Source: an archaeon (GTDB lineage: Archaea > Nanobdellota > Nanobdellia > Woesearchaeales > JAHJEM01). From it: a DNA stretch of 12,416 nucleotides. Where the stretch lies: contig JAGVFV010000201.1 of NCBI GenBank assembly GCA_020057445.1, forward strand, positions 1 to 12,416. Direction: 5' to 3'. Under the pieces are notes generated by a model. That model searched no databases. It saw only the letters and a program-made list of their open reading frames with translations, and was not told the origin of the DNA. Positions 1-8,301 of the stretch are shown here, one piece after another. The translations under genes and the position numbers were made by a program. Each line of letters starts with the position of its first letter. The first letter of the stretch is position 1.

Positions 1-3000
1 CAGCGCATTCACATTCTTATACCAGAAAGAGACAGAATACTCCGTATCCGGCTTGACAGATATGGCATACTGCTTGGGATTCCATTGCCTCGCTTTCGCC
101 TTGATGCACTTCGAACCGGCATAACATCCGACAGTCTCCACACAGGAAGTGACATCATCATTCGCAGGATTAGTATCCGAATCCTGCTTGCACAGGCTCC
201 AGAATTCCATGCCGAGCTCGAATCCGGGGTTCGCGACCAGATTATTCCCGATGGCTTCCACAACCCTCCCGAAAGGGTCATTGGCAGCAACGCTGCCCAC
301 GCCGTTCTCATTGACGACACGGACAGCAGAATACGCATTGGAACCGAAAATATACTGATTCCACCGCCTATTATCGGCATAATCAGTCATGGAAAAGAGA
401 GATGTGTCCACATCGCCCTTTGGGAATATTTTCTTCACGCGGTTGAGAGGGTCGGCATAATACTCCATCTTCACCATCTTCGCACTGCTCGGGGGCGGGG
501 CAGGGGTGTATGTCCCTGCAGGAAGGGAAGAAGCATATTCAAATCCCTCTGTCATCTTCTCGACAAGACCCTTTGCATTGAACACCTTGTTCGACCGCAC
601 GCTCTGCGTTGCAGTCTTCTTCTGCGTGGTCTCCAATTCCCGTCCAAGACCGTCAGCAAACGAGAATGCTTGCGGGTACAGAGCGGGTGTCGTGCTCATC
701 TTCTTCAAGACCGAGACATAGTTCAGATCGCAGTTCTGCGGCTGGCTCTCCGAGCACAAAGGGTTAGCGAGGTCGGAAGAATAATAATAAGTGTACGTCT
801 CCGTCGGGCTTGATAGGGTATCTCCAGGGAGCGCCTTCTTCCACAATCTATTATGTTTATCGTATTGAAAAGTGGTGACCTGTCCGTTTCGGTCGATCGC
901 AGTTGTCGTCGTGCCATCACTGCTGTATGTCGCCTTCGCGGTCAGATAGCTGCTGCAAGAAGGAACATAACAGTCCTGGATGCACGTCAAATACCCTCCT
1001 CTCAGCACAGTCGAGCTGTCACAGAGGCCGTTATTGCCATAGAAGAACCGCTGCTTATTGCCCCGGGCATCGGTCAGTTCAACAAGATGGCCAAACGCAT
1101 CATAGGTATTATACGTCGTCCCTATCAGTTCGGTCGCATCAACTATCCCATTCGTGTTGCTGTCAATCCAACTCTTCTCGGTGGAAGGATGGACAGCAGT
1201 CGTGTACATCAACGGAAGACTGTCTCCTTGACTTCCTTGCTTGAGAGGTCCATCACCATATATATTCTCAAACGGCCTGAAATCATGCCACCATTCATCA
1301 TAATTGTATCCGAGTGTAAAAAAATCTTTTTTTCCATCGCCATCGAAATCATATAAATTTCCGACAACCTGGTAGAGAATCCAGGGATCAAATCCGACGC
1401 CGAAGTTAGGATTCTCGATGAAAACCGGATTTTTCGGACAGGTTCCTGCCGCGACATTTTCAAAATAAACGACGACATCACTGTGCACAGGAGGGCTATT
1501 TATCGCGTCAACATCTCCATCTCCATCAATATCACCGAATCGAATATTCAATGAAGACGAATAGAGCGTGGGAAGGCCGACGATAAGTTCCGGATGATTC
1601 CCCTGCCATTGTGGGGAGGTCGTTGTCCCGACATTCTTATACACAAAGACACCAGTCGATGCACGACCATAAATATCTAATAGACCGTCGCAATTGAAGT
1701 CGCCAAAATGCATGCTGTTCACATTCGTCTCAGTTATTCCAGTTAAAAATGAATTGTCGACTACCCAGGAACCCGACTGCCATTTCAGGGCAACCTTTGA
1801 TGTCCCGGTAAAAAGAAACAGTTCTGAATTTCCATCTCCATTCACATCAGCAAGGGATAATTTTTCCGCAGCCTGCTGACCTGCTAATCCTGCCTTAAAA
1901 GAGGCATCTAATATCACATCTGCCGTGAACATGTTGTTCACCTTGAATGCATTGTAATTATCTCCAGAATAAGGATAACAACCGACCTGGCTGTTTTTTT
2001 CAAGGATGAACACATTTGACCCTATCTTACCGACATCCAATCCATAAGGATTACAAAGGAATGGATATGGAGGGCCATTCAGGTTCGTATCTTCCCGATG
2101 GAGCCATATCGTTGGCGGAGGATCTGTCTCATCATCATCAGTTAGACCTGTGCAGCCAGGATCCAGAGGGTAATCTGTCTTCGTGTCAAAATCATTGTCC
2201 ACGCCATCATTGCATTGTGGAGGGAGGGGCTCTGATTCATCATTATCCGTTGTTCCCGTGCAGCCATGATCGCTCGGATAATCGACAAAGCCATCCCCGT
2301 CATTGTCAAACGTGTCACTGCACTGGTACGTTGGAGGAGGGGGAGGGGGAGTTGCTGGCGTGAATTCGGCATATTCCGTCTGGGTGAATGCCTTCAGGGT
2401 TCCTGTCGCAAGACTGTCGCATACAGAAGATTCGTACAGCTTTGTCTGATAAGGCGGGCTAAGGAGGTTTCGCGTCCTCATGAAGGGATAGGCAGTGTTT
2501 TCAAAAGCATAGGTGATCAACGTCTTTTTGTTCGCACCATTGCCTTCTTCGCAGATGACATTCGCCTTTCCGTTCTCAGCATTATACCAATATTTTTTCG
2601 ACCTGGAAACTCCATCGACAGTGGTGGATTCCTGCGTGAGCGGCCTCCATCCTGATTTGATGGAATACGCCTTCTGGATATCCTGGTATGCGCCAGACTC
2701 ATCGTAGAACTGCCCAGGGATGGAGAAAGAAAATTTGGGAATATCATCATACACATATTCTGTCCGTGCGATCTCCTGAGCAGGCACGGCATTATTATAA
2801 GATATGCTGCTTTGGATCAAGCCTCTTTTCCAATCATTGCTGGTCAGGTATCCTCCGACATAGGCGACACCGACAGAGTCATAGAATATGTTCTTGTTCG
2901 CATAATAATCCGCATCACCGATCTCTTTCGGGGTCACATAATCAGCCTCTGTATAGCTCGCATCCTCGTATATGGTCTTGACCTTATCATATCCTATATA

Positions 3001-5736
3001 ATTATTTACGAGACCGACGGTGTTCCAAGGAATGTCATACACCTCAATCCCTGTACCCGGATGGTAATAATCTCCGCTATGATACGGTTTCTGGGAGGCG
3101 ACACCATCGACATATGCGAAAGTGGTTGTTGTCGACGGAGGATTTTCATTATCCCAACGGCCGTAGCTGGCAATGATCTGGTGCAACCGAGGGCCGCCTC
3201 CCCATTGTTCAGTCGGATAAGCAGACCAGGTCCCATCCCCTGAAGGGGCATATTTGTATCTATTGCTCTCATAGACGTATTCCACCATGCCTTTGGTCGG
3301 ATAGGTTATCTTCTTGAGGCTCCAGGCCTTGCTGTTCTCGTCCGCTTCAAGGGTGGTCCGTGCAGTGTAATACCCCCAAGGATCGGTATTCTGCATGTTC
3401 ATGCCCTTATCATCCTTGGAGTTGACATCATAGTCAGGATTATCCGTCGGTGATCCGAGAGTGCCATAGGAGAACGATGTTTCCGGCAATCCGAGGGCAT
3501 CGGTGCTGTCCCCGTATTGCTTGATGCTCAGCAATGTGCGCTCGCCGTGGGTGTTCCCGTCAGGATCCTTCAGTTTTCTCGTCGATTCGCCAGACGCATA
3601 TGTGAAGTCCATCTTTGCTACCTGGCCGAGGGTGAAATCCTTGATGGTGATAAAATCAAGCTCAGGCACCTTGCCCTGCTCACCGACATACTTGAATTCT
3701 GCCCGATTCAAGGGAGTCTCGATGATCGAAATGACTTCAATATCAGACTTCGTGATCGTCTCGCTCTTCTTATTTATCGCTATCTGGACAGGAATGATCC
3801 CTCCATTCGTAAAATCTTTCGCATTATATGAAAATGTGTCATAATCAGTCTGAAATTTCTGCTTAAATACCATCACGTCATTTGTCTTGTCCAATTTCTG
3901 CCCGTAGAAATCAGTGTAGGTGATCTTCACATAGCTTCCCTTATCATCGGGAGACAGATATCCATCTCCTGTGTCGACATAATCAGGACTCAGGACCTTG
4001 GTCAATAGCCACGACACTGCATGCGCATCTCTCTTGCTCTCGATGCCTGTCGCCTTGGCCCATCTTGATGCAGAGGTGAGGCCGCAATTCGAATAATCCG
4101 GCCGTGAACCAGTACAGAGCACATTGCCATAATTATAACCAAAGAAACTGCACTGGCTCGGGCTGGTGCCACACGAACTCAAAGGGCAAGAATACGTATT
4201 TATCCTACAATAACTATTGCACGTAGGAACTGTTCCGCCGCAAGTGAACGTGCCAAGATCATTGCCATCGCATTCCTCACCCGGCTCTCGGATATTATTC
4301 CCGCAATAGGATTCGACACCTCCTGCAGCGCCTCTCGAATCTGATGCAAGGTATATCTGTTTTCCAGCACTCCAACCGCAATAATCGGCCTGTTTCGCCT
4401 TCCAATACTTCAACTGATACCTATCGCTTCCGACATACTGCGGAATTTCAGGAAAGACTGTTCCAGTCACTCTCGACAGCTCCAACGGAACAGCGATCGC
4501 ATCCCCCGCCGGATGATACACGCCTTGGTAATCAGTGTATGCATACGGACAGATGCACGCCAATCTGCACGCATCGACAGGATCATGCCCCGTGCTAATT
4601 AAGTGATCATATGTATAGTCATCCGCAACCCCTGGGATGTATGCTGCAATCTCCTCTTCAGTATATACGTTCGATGATGTCACTGGCGTCACTTGGACAT
4701 TCGGATAATTTTTCCCTTCGTAGGTTGCAGTTTCCACAGCATCAAAGACATATCTTGCCCCGTCATCCCCTGTGATGACGAAACTCGTCAGGCCTGACGT
4801 GCCAAAATCGCTGTTCGGCTCGATTTTCCATGGCTGCCATTTTGTTGTGGCAAATTTCACGCCGCCATTACCGATCCCGTTCTCGTCATAGAACATGAGG
4901 GAGGATGCGCCTCCAGGAAAGCTCGCATAATAATTGTCTTCCCTAAAACCTTCGCTCAAGGCACCTATTGTTGAACCCGCGTCTCTTTCGATCAATGCGC
5001 CATCCCGCTTAAATGATGATGTATCGCTGTACTCAACCGGACAGACCCCGACCCCTCCTTGTTCACAGTCCACATCCCGTGATGGGATGCATTCTCCATC
5101 AATCTCTACGACACGCAGATTCGCATATCCTGGGCTTGAACAAGTAAAGTCATTTTCTCCTGTATAATCATAACAGGATACTACTTTTGTCTGTCCTCCG
5201 TAATCCCCAATGCATGCTAATCTCCTGCAATATTTCCCGCCAGAATATGCTTCAGTACAAGTGGACGCTCCAGAAATATAACAACTCGTCGTCCAAGTCT
5301 GACCTGAAGAACAAGGACTGCTGCACCAAGCAATTCTCCCCGTGACATCATCAACGCAAGCACCCTCTTCCAGCTTATTCGTCTCGGGGATGAATGCTCC
5401 CTGCACGACCTTATCATCTGCAAAACCTTGCACGCCTCTCTGGATAGAACCTGCAGTGATGCTGAAGCCAAGCCCGACAGGACCCGCCTCCTGATGCGTC
5501 TTTATCCCTGGGGAATACGAAAGAGTAATCGGGAAATCAAGTCCGCTCCTCCCAGGGACAGTATAGAGAGGGATATTGATCGGAACCGTGCCAGTGTAAC
5601 TCGGATCGCCAGAGCCCTTCACTTCCTTGAACTTGGTCACCGAAGGATTCCCGATCGTGGTGTCTGACTGGGCATAGAACAATAAGACAAGAAACAATGT
5701 AAAAAATACGAGTGCAAATCGTAATCTCTTATTCAT
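1..5736 (-). CDS. A2: giant secreted SpvB/RHS (YD-repeat) shell protein, 3' end outside window
   Basis: The frame is open from ATG 5736 to base 1 without a stop: 1,912 codons, so the C-terminus is missing. Residues 1-24 form a signal peptide (MNKRLR, a hydrophobic run, then YAQS). Residues 33-112 match the start of SpvB/Tc-toxin/RHS proteins: TVPINIPLYTVPGRSGLDFP, then LSYSPG and GPVGLGFS. Residues ~118-190 are Cys-rich; ITGDDGARYVF lies near 315. Residues 478-550 hold another Cys-rich module beginning CGNNIREPGEECDGN. GGGPRLHQII (~844) and DWKRGLI (~968) are typical mid-region RHS strands. A proline linker (~1127), two Ca-type repeats (1138-1203) and four FG-GAP units (1293-1475) follow. YD repeats (FQYDKHNRLW, 1624-1633) and an NPGFELG lectin-like insert (from 1836) reach the edge. 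Function is inferred as an extracellular shell, adhesin or toxin carrier; the cargo is not visible. It starts 32 bases after B2 stops. Confidence 0.95.
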   Translation of the reverse strand, partial: MNKRLRFALVFFTLFLVLLFYAQSDTTIGNPSVTKFKEVKGSGDPSYTGTVPINIPLYTVPGRSGLDFPITLSYSPGIKTHQEAGPVGLGFSITAGSIQRGVQGFADDKVVQGAFIPETNKLEEGACVDDVTGRIAWCSSPCSSGQTWTTSCYISGASTCTEAYSGGKYCRRLACIGDYGGQTKVVSCYDYTGENDFTCSSPGYANLRVVEIDGECIPSRDVDCEQGGVGVCPVEYSDTSSFKRDGALIERDAGSTIGALSEGFREDNYYASFPGGASSLMFYDENGIGNGGVKFATTKWQPWKIEPNSDFGTSGLTSFVITGDDGARYVFDAVETATYEGKNYPNVQVTPVTSSNVYTEEEIAAYIPGVADDYTYDHLISTGHDPVDACRLACICPYAYTDYQGVYHPAGDAIAVPLELSRVTGTVFPEIPQYVGSDRYQLKYWKAKQADYCGWSAGKQIYLASDSRGAAGGVESYCGNNIREPGEECDGNDLGTFTCGGTVPTCNSYCRINTYSCPLSSCGTSPSQCSFFGYNYGNVLCTGSRPDYSNCGLTSASRWAKATGIESKRDAHAVSWLLTKVLSPDYVDTGDGYLSPDDKGSYVKITYTDFYGQKLDKTNDVMVFKQKFQTDYDTFSYNAKDFTNGGIIPVQIAINKKSETITKSDIEVISIIETPLNRAEFKYVGEQGKVPELDFITIKDFTLGQVAKMDFTYASGESTRKLKDPDGNTHGERTLLSIKQYGDSTDALGLPETSFSYGTLGSPTDNPDYDVNSKDDKGMNMQNTDPWGYYTARTTLEADENSKAWSLKKITYPTKGMVEYVYESNRYKYAPSGDGTWSAYPTEQWGGGPRLHQIIASYGRWDNENPPSTTTTFAYVDGVASQKPYHSGDYYHPGTGIEVYDIPWNTVGLVNNYIGYDKVKTIYEDASYTEADYVTPKEIGDADYYANKNIFYDSVGVAYVGGYLTSNDWKRGLIQSSISYNNAVPAQEIARTEYVYDDIPKFSFSIPGQFYDESGAYQDIQKAYSIKSGWRPLTQESTTVDGVSRSKKYWYNAENGKANVICEEGNGANKKTLITYAFENTAYPFMRTRNLLSPPYQTKLYESSVCDSLATGTLKAFTQTEYAEFTPATPPPPPPTYQCSDTFDNDGDGFVDYPSDHGCTGTTDNDESEPLPPQCNDGVDNDFDTKTDYPLDPGCTGLTDDDETDPPPTIWLHREDTNLNGPPYPFLCNPYGLDVGKIGSNVFILEKNSQVGCYPYSGDNYNAFKVNNMFTADVILDASFKAGLAGQQAAEKLSLADVNGDGNSELFLFTGTSKVALKWQSGSWVVDNSFLTGITETNVNSMHFGDFNCDGLLDIYGRASTGVFVYKNVGTTTSPQWQGNHPELIVGLPTLYSSSLNIRFGDIDGDGDVDAINSPPVHSDVVVYFENVAAGTCPKNPVFIENPNFGVGFDPWILYQVVGNLYDFDGDGKKDFFTLGYNYDEWWHDFRPFENIYGDGPLKQGSQGDSLPLMYTTAVHPSTEKSWIDSNTNGIVDATELIGTTYNTYDAFGHLVELTDARGNKQRFFYGNNGLCDSSTVLRGGYLTCIQDCYVPSCSSYLTAKATYSSDGTTTTAIDRNGQVTTFQYDKHNRLWKKALPGDTLSSPTETYTYYYSSDLANPLCSESQPQNCDLNYVSVLKKMSTTPALYPQAFSFADGLGRELETTQKKTATQSVRSNKVFNAKGLVEKMTEGFEYASSLPAGTYTPAPPPSSAKMVKMEYYADPLNRVKKIFPKGDVDTSLFSMTDYADNRRWNQYIFGSNAYSAVRVVNENGVGSVAANDPFGRVVEAIGNNLVANPGFELGMEFWSLCKQDSDTNPANDDVTSCVETVGCYAGSKCIKAKARQWNPKQYAISVKPDTEYSVSFWYKNVNAL
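1261..1860 (-). repeat. Four FG-GAP/VCBS repeats with Ca-binding loops (within A2)
   Basis: Four units: LSLADVNGDGNSELFLF (residue ~1293), MHFGDFNCDGLLDIYGR (~1342), IRFGDIDGDGDVDAINS (~1398) and LYDFDGDGKKDFFTLGY (~1461). Each carries a D-x-(D/N)-x-D-G-x-x-(D/E) type Ca-binding loop and they are spaced about 50-63 residues apart, as in FG-GAP blades. TcB proteins carry a propeller of such units, though nearer the N-terminus than here. Confidence 0.85.
2128..2358 (-). repeat. Proline linker and two Cys/Asp Ca-binding-type repeats (within A2)
   Basis: A run PPPPPP (residues ~1130-1135) leads into two ~34-residue repeats, CSDTFDNDGDGFVDYP..HGCTGTTDNDE and CNDGVDNDFDTKTDYP..PGCTGLTDDDE (residues 1138-1203). 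Paired cysteines bracket an Asp/Asn-rich loop. This repeat type is common in secreted proteins of uncultivated archaea and bacteria. It joins the RHS part to the FG-GAP module. Confidence 0.85.
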
Positions 5737-5740
5737 CCAC

Positions 5741-5745
5741 CCACC
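5741..5745 (-). promoter_or_regulatory. Ribosome binding site of A2
   Basis: The coding strand reads GGTGG, part of GGTGGGTGG, ending 4 bases before ATG 5736. GGTG-type sites recur before three of the four genes here. No stronger site or alternative in-frame start fits the signal peptide. Confidence 0.6.
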
Positions 5746-5768
5746 ATTCATCTGTTGAAATATTTTTG

Positions 5769-8246
5769 TCAGCACGCAGGCACTTGCGCTGCGTTGTCAA
5801 GGCATGTGAACGTGGCGTCCTCTACGACGTCCTCGTAGATCACGTTGACCCCTTGCGTGATGTAATTCGTCCTCTTCGCAGACGTCGTCGGGCTCGTCAG
5901 CTGCCATTCGATCTTCTGGATCCTGTTTCCCGCATGGTCATAGGCGAACTTCATGCACGACGTCCTCGTCCCTGATGCCGGCGCGTACCATGAGGTGAGC
6001 CTGTTCGCATAATCCCAGCAGTACTTCGTGCCCTTGTTCACGTACACGCGGAAATACTGCTTGATGAACGGTACTGCTGTCGGCGTATCGGGATATGTAT
6101 TATCATCATAAAAATCAGCAGGGGCATCAGTGCCGGTGAGTTCAGTTGTGGACGTCAAAACGACCTTCTTCTTGAAGCAGTTCTCACTGTTCAAATCCCA
6201 GTACGATCCGACATCGCATGCAGTGTATGCAGAGCTTGTCGTCTCCCACGCATACCGCTCTGACGTTCCCATCAGGGCATTCTGGTCATGATAATAGACG
6301 ACACGGACAGTCGTCCCGTCTGCGAGATTCTCAAGACCTCCTCCTATCACCGCGATCCCTGCAGGAGTTGACACGTATTTCACAGCTCCGACAGGAAGTT
6401 CCTGCCAGGTGTTCTCTGTCTGCATGTTCCCATACGTATCATACGTGTACTCTGTCGCGATGTCGTTCGCGTCATACGGCCCGCTGCCGTATGCATACAC
6501 GCGCATGAGCCTGTTGTTCTCCACATTGCCGATCGATGACCCGCACGCGCAGGGGAAGACGCCGCAGCTGTCTGTCCCGCCTGACTGCAGATAGCAGTAT
6601 GTCAGCTCGTAATTCGACTTGATGTTTCCCACCTTATCATAAGCGAACTGCAGCCTGTCAGCATAGCGTCCGACGTTGTTCCACGGGTCTGACTGGCCGG
6701 TATTCACCGGAAGCGCTTCAACGAGCCTGTTCAGGTTGTCATAGCTGAAATCAGTCTTCTTGTACACAGACGGAGCCTGCGCGACGATCCCCTCTCGCTC
6801 CTCGAGGAAGTCAAGATTTCCCACAGGATCGTACAGGTAGTTCTCCTTGAATTCCTTCAGGTCTGCACCTTGGATGACGTTGTCTATCTTGATCTCCTTC
6901 ACCCAATTCCTGTCTGTATAATCATACGTCACGACCATGTCATTCGAAGGGCAGGAAGGTCCTGTCGTCCCAGGAGGCACATTCGAAAGCGGACTCCAAT
7001 TCGGCACTTCATCCTGTGTCTTCAATGCGAAATAATACGGCGTCCCGGAAGAAAGCCCAGTCACGGTGAACGTTTCCGTCGACCCTGGAGCCTGCGGAGT
7101 CGGCTCGCCACTCGCTTGAACAGCGCTCCCAAAATTCGCATCAGTGATCGTCGATGTGGAATACCGCACATCATACGCGTTTGCAGTACCAGACGTGCCA
7201 TCATCGCCAGGGGCAGTCCACGTAAGCGTGACAGAAGCAGAAGCAGTCGTAGCGACAGCAAGATTGGTCACTTGGGCAGGAGGGGTCGTATCTGACGATG
7301 CTGCCGTCGCCCTGCTCACCTGGTTGGACAGCGGGCTCCAGTTAGGGACCTCATCAGCAATCTTCATCCTGATGTAATACGTTGTCGAAGGGCTCAGGCC
7401 ATAGATGCCCATGGACTGCACTGTCCCCGGCGGCGAAGGAGCAGGGACGTACGCCGTCACCCGGGTGGCGCTTGCGAAGTTCGCGTCTGTGATCGGTGAC
7501 GTGGAATACCTGACATCATACTGCATCGCAGTGCCGACGCTTGTTCCGTTATCCGCAGTCGCAGTCCATTGGATGGCAATCGAAGTCGCATAAGAGGCCG
7601 TCGCTGACAATGTGGTGATTGCGGCAGGAAGAGTGGTATCAGGCTCTGGAGCAGGGACATACTTGTGACAGCACATCTTTCTTGCATTCGGAATGTACGT
7701 GGCGCTGCACGACGATATCAAGGCGCCTGTCGACGCACTCATCTTGAGGAGGCAGTATTCTGTATACGCGTTGCAATCGCTGTTTGGAGGTGTCTGCCTG
7801 CACTGCAGGCCTATATGCGTCGTCGCATCACGGAAGCAGAACGGAGTCACATAATGAGGCAGCTGTTCAGGCCAGTCCTGAATGAAACCCCAGCACGTGG
7901 AAGATCCAGAGGCGCACTGCAGACCTATCGGATAGTCTGCACTTTCGGTGCAACCCGACTGGGAGACGCCATTGACAGGACAGCACAGCCGAGGATCACT
8001 GCCAGCGACCCATTGCTTATCATGCACTTTGGATGCTGCAGATGCTGTCTGCAATTCGAACATCAGCTTGTCTGAACCAGTGCATGCAGCCGTCGTCACA
8101 TAACAATTGTTGGTGAGGCCTCCGCGAGGCTCTCCAGGGCCGCCACCGCATCCTTCATCAGTGGCGCATGAGATTTCCATCTGCTCGCTCGCAAGGACGC
8201 TTGATGCAGCCAACAGGCAAAACAAAATGACTAATGCTATTTTCAC
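5769..8246 (-). CDS. B2: secreted Cys-rich/FN3/YD-repeat protein, C-terminal shell piece
   Basis: 825 residues from GTG 8246. The frame is open to another GTG at 8261, but the 8246 start aligns with paralogue B1 and begins a clean signal peptide (MKIALVILFCLLAASSVLAS). Residues ~25-190 form a Cys-rich domain with CC pairs and motifs such as RLCCPV and RKMCCHKY, probably disulfide-bonded. Two fibronectin type III domains follow (~203-316 and ~319-430), both carrying EVPNWSPLSN. From ~437 to the end it is paralogous to B1: TYDYTDRNWV, FSYDNLNRLV, FAYDKVGNIK, a CYLQSGGTDSC...CAC insert, PFIKQYFRVY, FAYDHAGNRI and YITQGVNVIYED. It ends in a Cys-containing tail (TFTC...VPAC) with no RHS core and no toxin domain. 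I infer that it completes the shell begun by an A protein, with the FN3 and Cys-rich parts as an added outer or binding module. It belongs to one leftward operon. Confidence 0.93.
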   Translation of the reverse strand: MKIALVILFCLLAASSVLASEQMEISCATDEGCGGGPGEPRGGLTNNCYVTTAACTGSDKLMFELQTASAASKVHDKQWVAGSDPRLCCPVNGVSQSGCTESADYPIGLQCASGSSTCWGFIQDWPEQLPHYVTPFCFRDATTHIGLQCRQTPPNSDCNAYTEYCLLKMSASTGALISSCSATYIPNARKMCCHKYVPAPEPDTTLPAAITTLSATASYATSIAIQWTATADNGTSVGTAMQYDVRYSTSPITDANFASATRVTAYVPAPSPPGTVQSMGIYGLSPSTTYYIRMKIADEVPNWSPLSNQVSRATAASSDTTPPAQVTNLAVATTASASVTLTWTAPGDDGTSGTANAYDVRYSTSTITDANFGSAVQASGEPTPQAPGSTETFTVTGLSSGTPYYFALKTQDEVPNWSPLSNVPPGTTGPSCPSNDMVVTYDYTDRNWVKEIKIDNVIQGADLKEFKENYLYDPVGNLDFLEEREGIVAQAPSVYKKTDFSYDNLNRLVEALPVNTGQSDPWNNVGRYADRLQFAYDKVGNIKSNYELTYCYLQSGGTDSCGVFPCACGSSIGNVENNRLMRVYAYGSGPYDANDIATEYTYDTYGNMQTENTWQELPVGAVKYVSTPAGIAVIGGGLENLADGTTVRVVYYHDQNALMGTSERYAWETTSSAYTACDVGSYWDLNSENCFKKKVVLTSTTELTGTDAPADFYDDNTYPDTPTAVPFIKQYFRVYVNKGTKYCWDYANRLTSWYAPASGTRTSCMKFAYDHAGNRIQKIEWQLTSPTTSAKRTNYITQGVNVIYEDVVEDATFTCLDNAAQVPAC
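6957..7640 (-). repeat. Tandem fibronectin type III domains (within B2)
   Basis: Two units start 348 bases apart at DTTLPAAITTL (7640) and DTTPPAQVTNL (7292). Both contain YDVRYSTS.ITDANF, a TYYI / PYYF strand and an identical EVPNWSPLSN. This is an internal duplication of about 116 residues. B1 has no FN3 domains. Confidence 0.9.
8175..8200. repeat. 26-base exact direct repeat, copy in B2 signal-peptide region
   Basis: Identical base for base to 9646-9671 in B1. It encodes the end of the signal peptide and the mature start (VLASEQME region). Similarity continues at a lower level through the rest of the signal peptide but falls off sharply on the mature side. Confidence 0.85.
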
Positions 8247-8248
8247 AT

Positions 8249-8258
8249 CCACCCTCTC
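8249..8258 (-). promoter_or_regulatory. Ribosome binding site of B2
   Basis: The coding strand reads GAGAGGGTGG followed by AT and GTG 8246. It corresponds in position to the B1 site and supports starting B2 at the GTG that begins the signal peptide. A GTG at 8252 is a weaker alternative. Confidence 0.5.
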
Positions 8259-8264
8259 CACTCC

Positions 8265-8282
8265 AGCATTCTTGCGAATGCT
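8265..8282 (-). other. Intergenic RNA hairpin between B1 and B2 with GCAA tetraloop
   Basis: In the transcript AGCAUUC-GCAA-GAAUGCU forms a perfect 7-bp stem closed by a GNRA-type loop. It lies in the 55-base gap between the B1 stop (8302) and the B2 start (8246), 6 bases before the B2 ribosome site. No U-run follows, so it is not an intrinsic terminator. It may be an mRNA processing or stability element, or it may modulate B2 translation. Confidence 0.6.
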
Positions 8283-8301
8283 CTCCTTTCATTGAATAGG
8301 A

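Noticed and set aside
85..813. Plus-strand open frame of 242 codons
   Set aside because: It lies opposite the A2 coding frame; its translation is Arg/His-rich with no domain and no ribosome site. The minus frame there encodes clear YD and lectin-like motifs.
7665..8075. Plus-strand open frame of 136 codons
   Set aside because: Antisense shadow of the B2 Cys-rich domain, with Arg/Cys-rich translation and no recognisable features.
8265..8282. Intrinsic terminator between B1 and B2
   Set aside because: The stem is short and not followed by a U-run, and B2 follows at once in the same orientation.
8230..8292. Small out-of-frame reading frame beginning ATGAAAGGAGAG between B1 and B2
   Set aside because: No ribosome site of its own, runs through the hairpin and overlaps B2 in another frame; translation shows no protein character.
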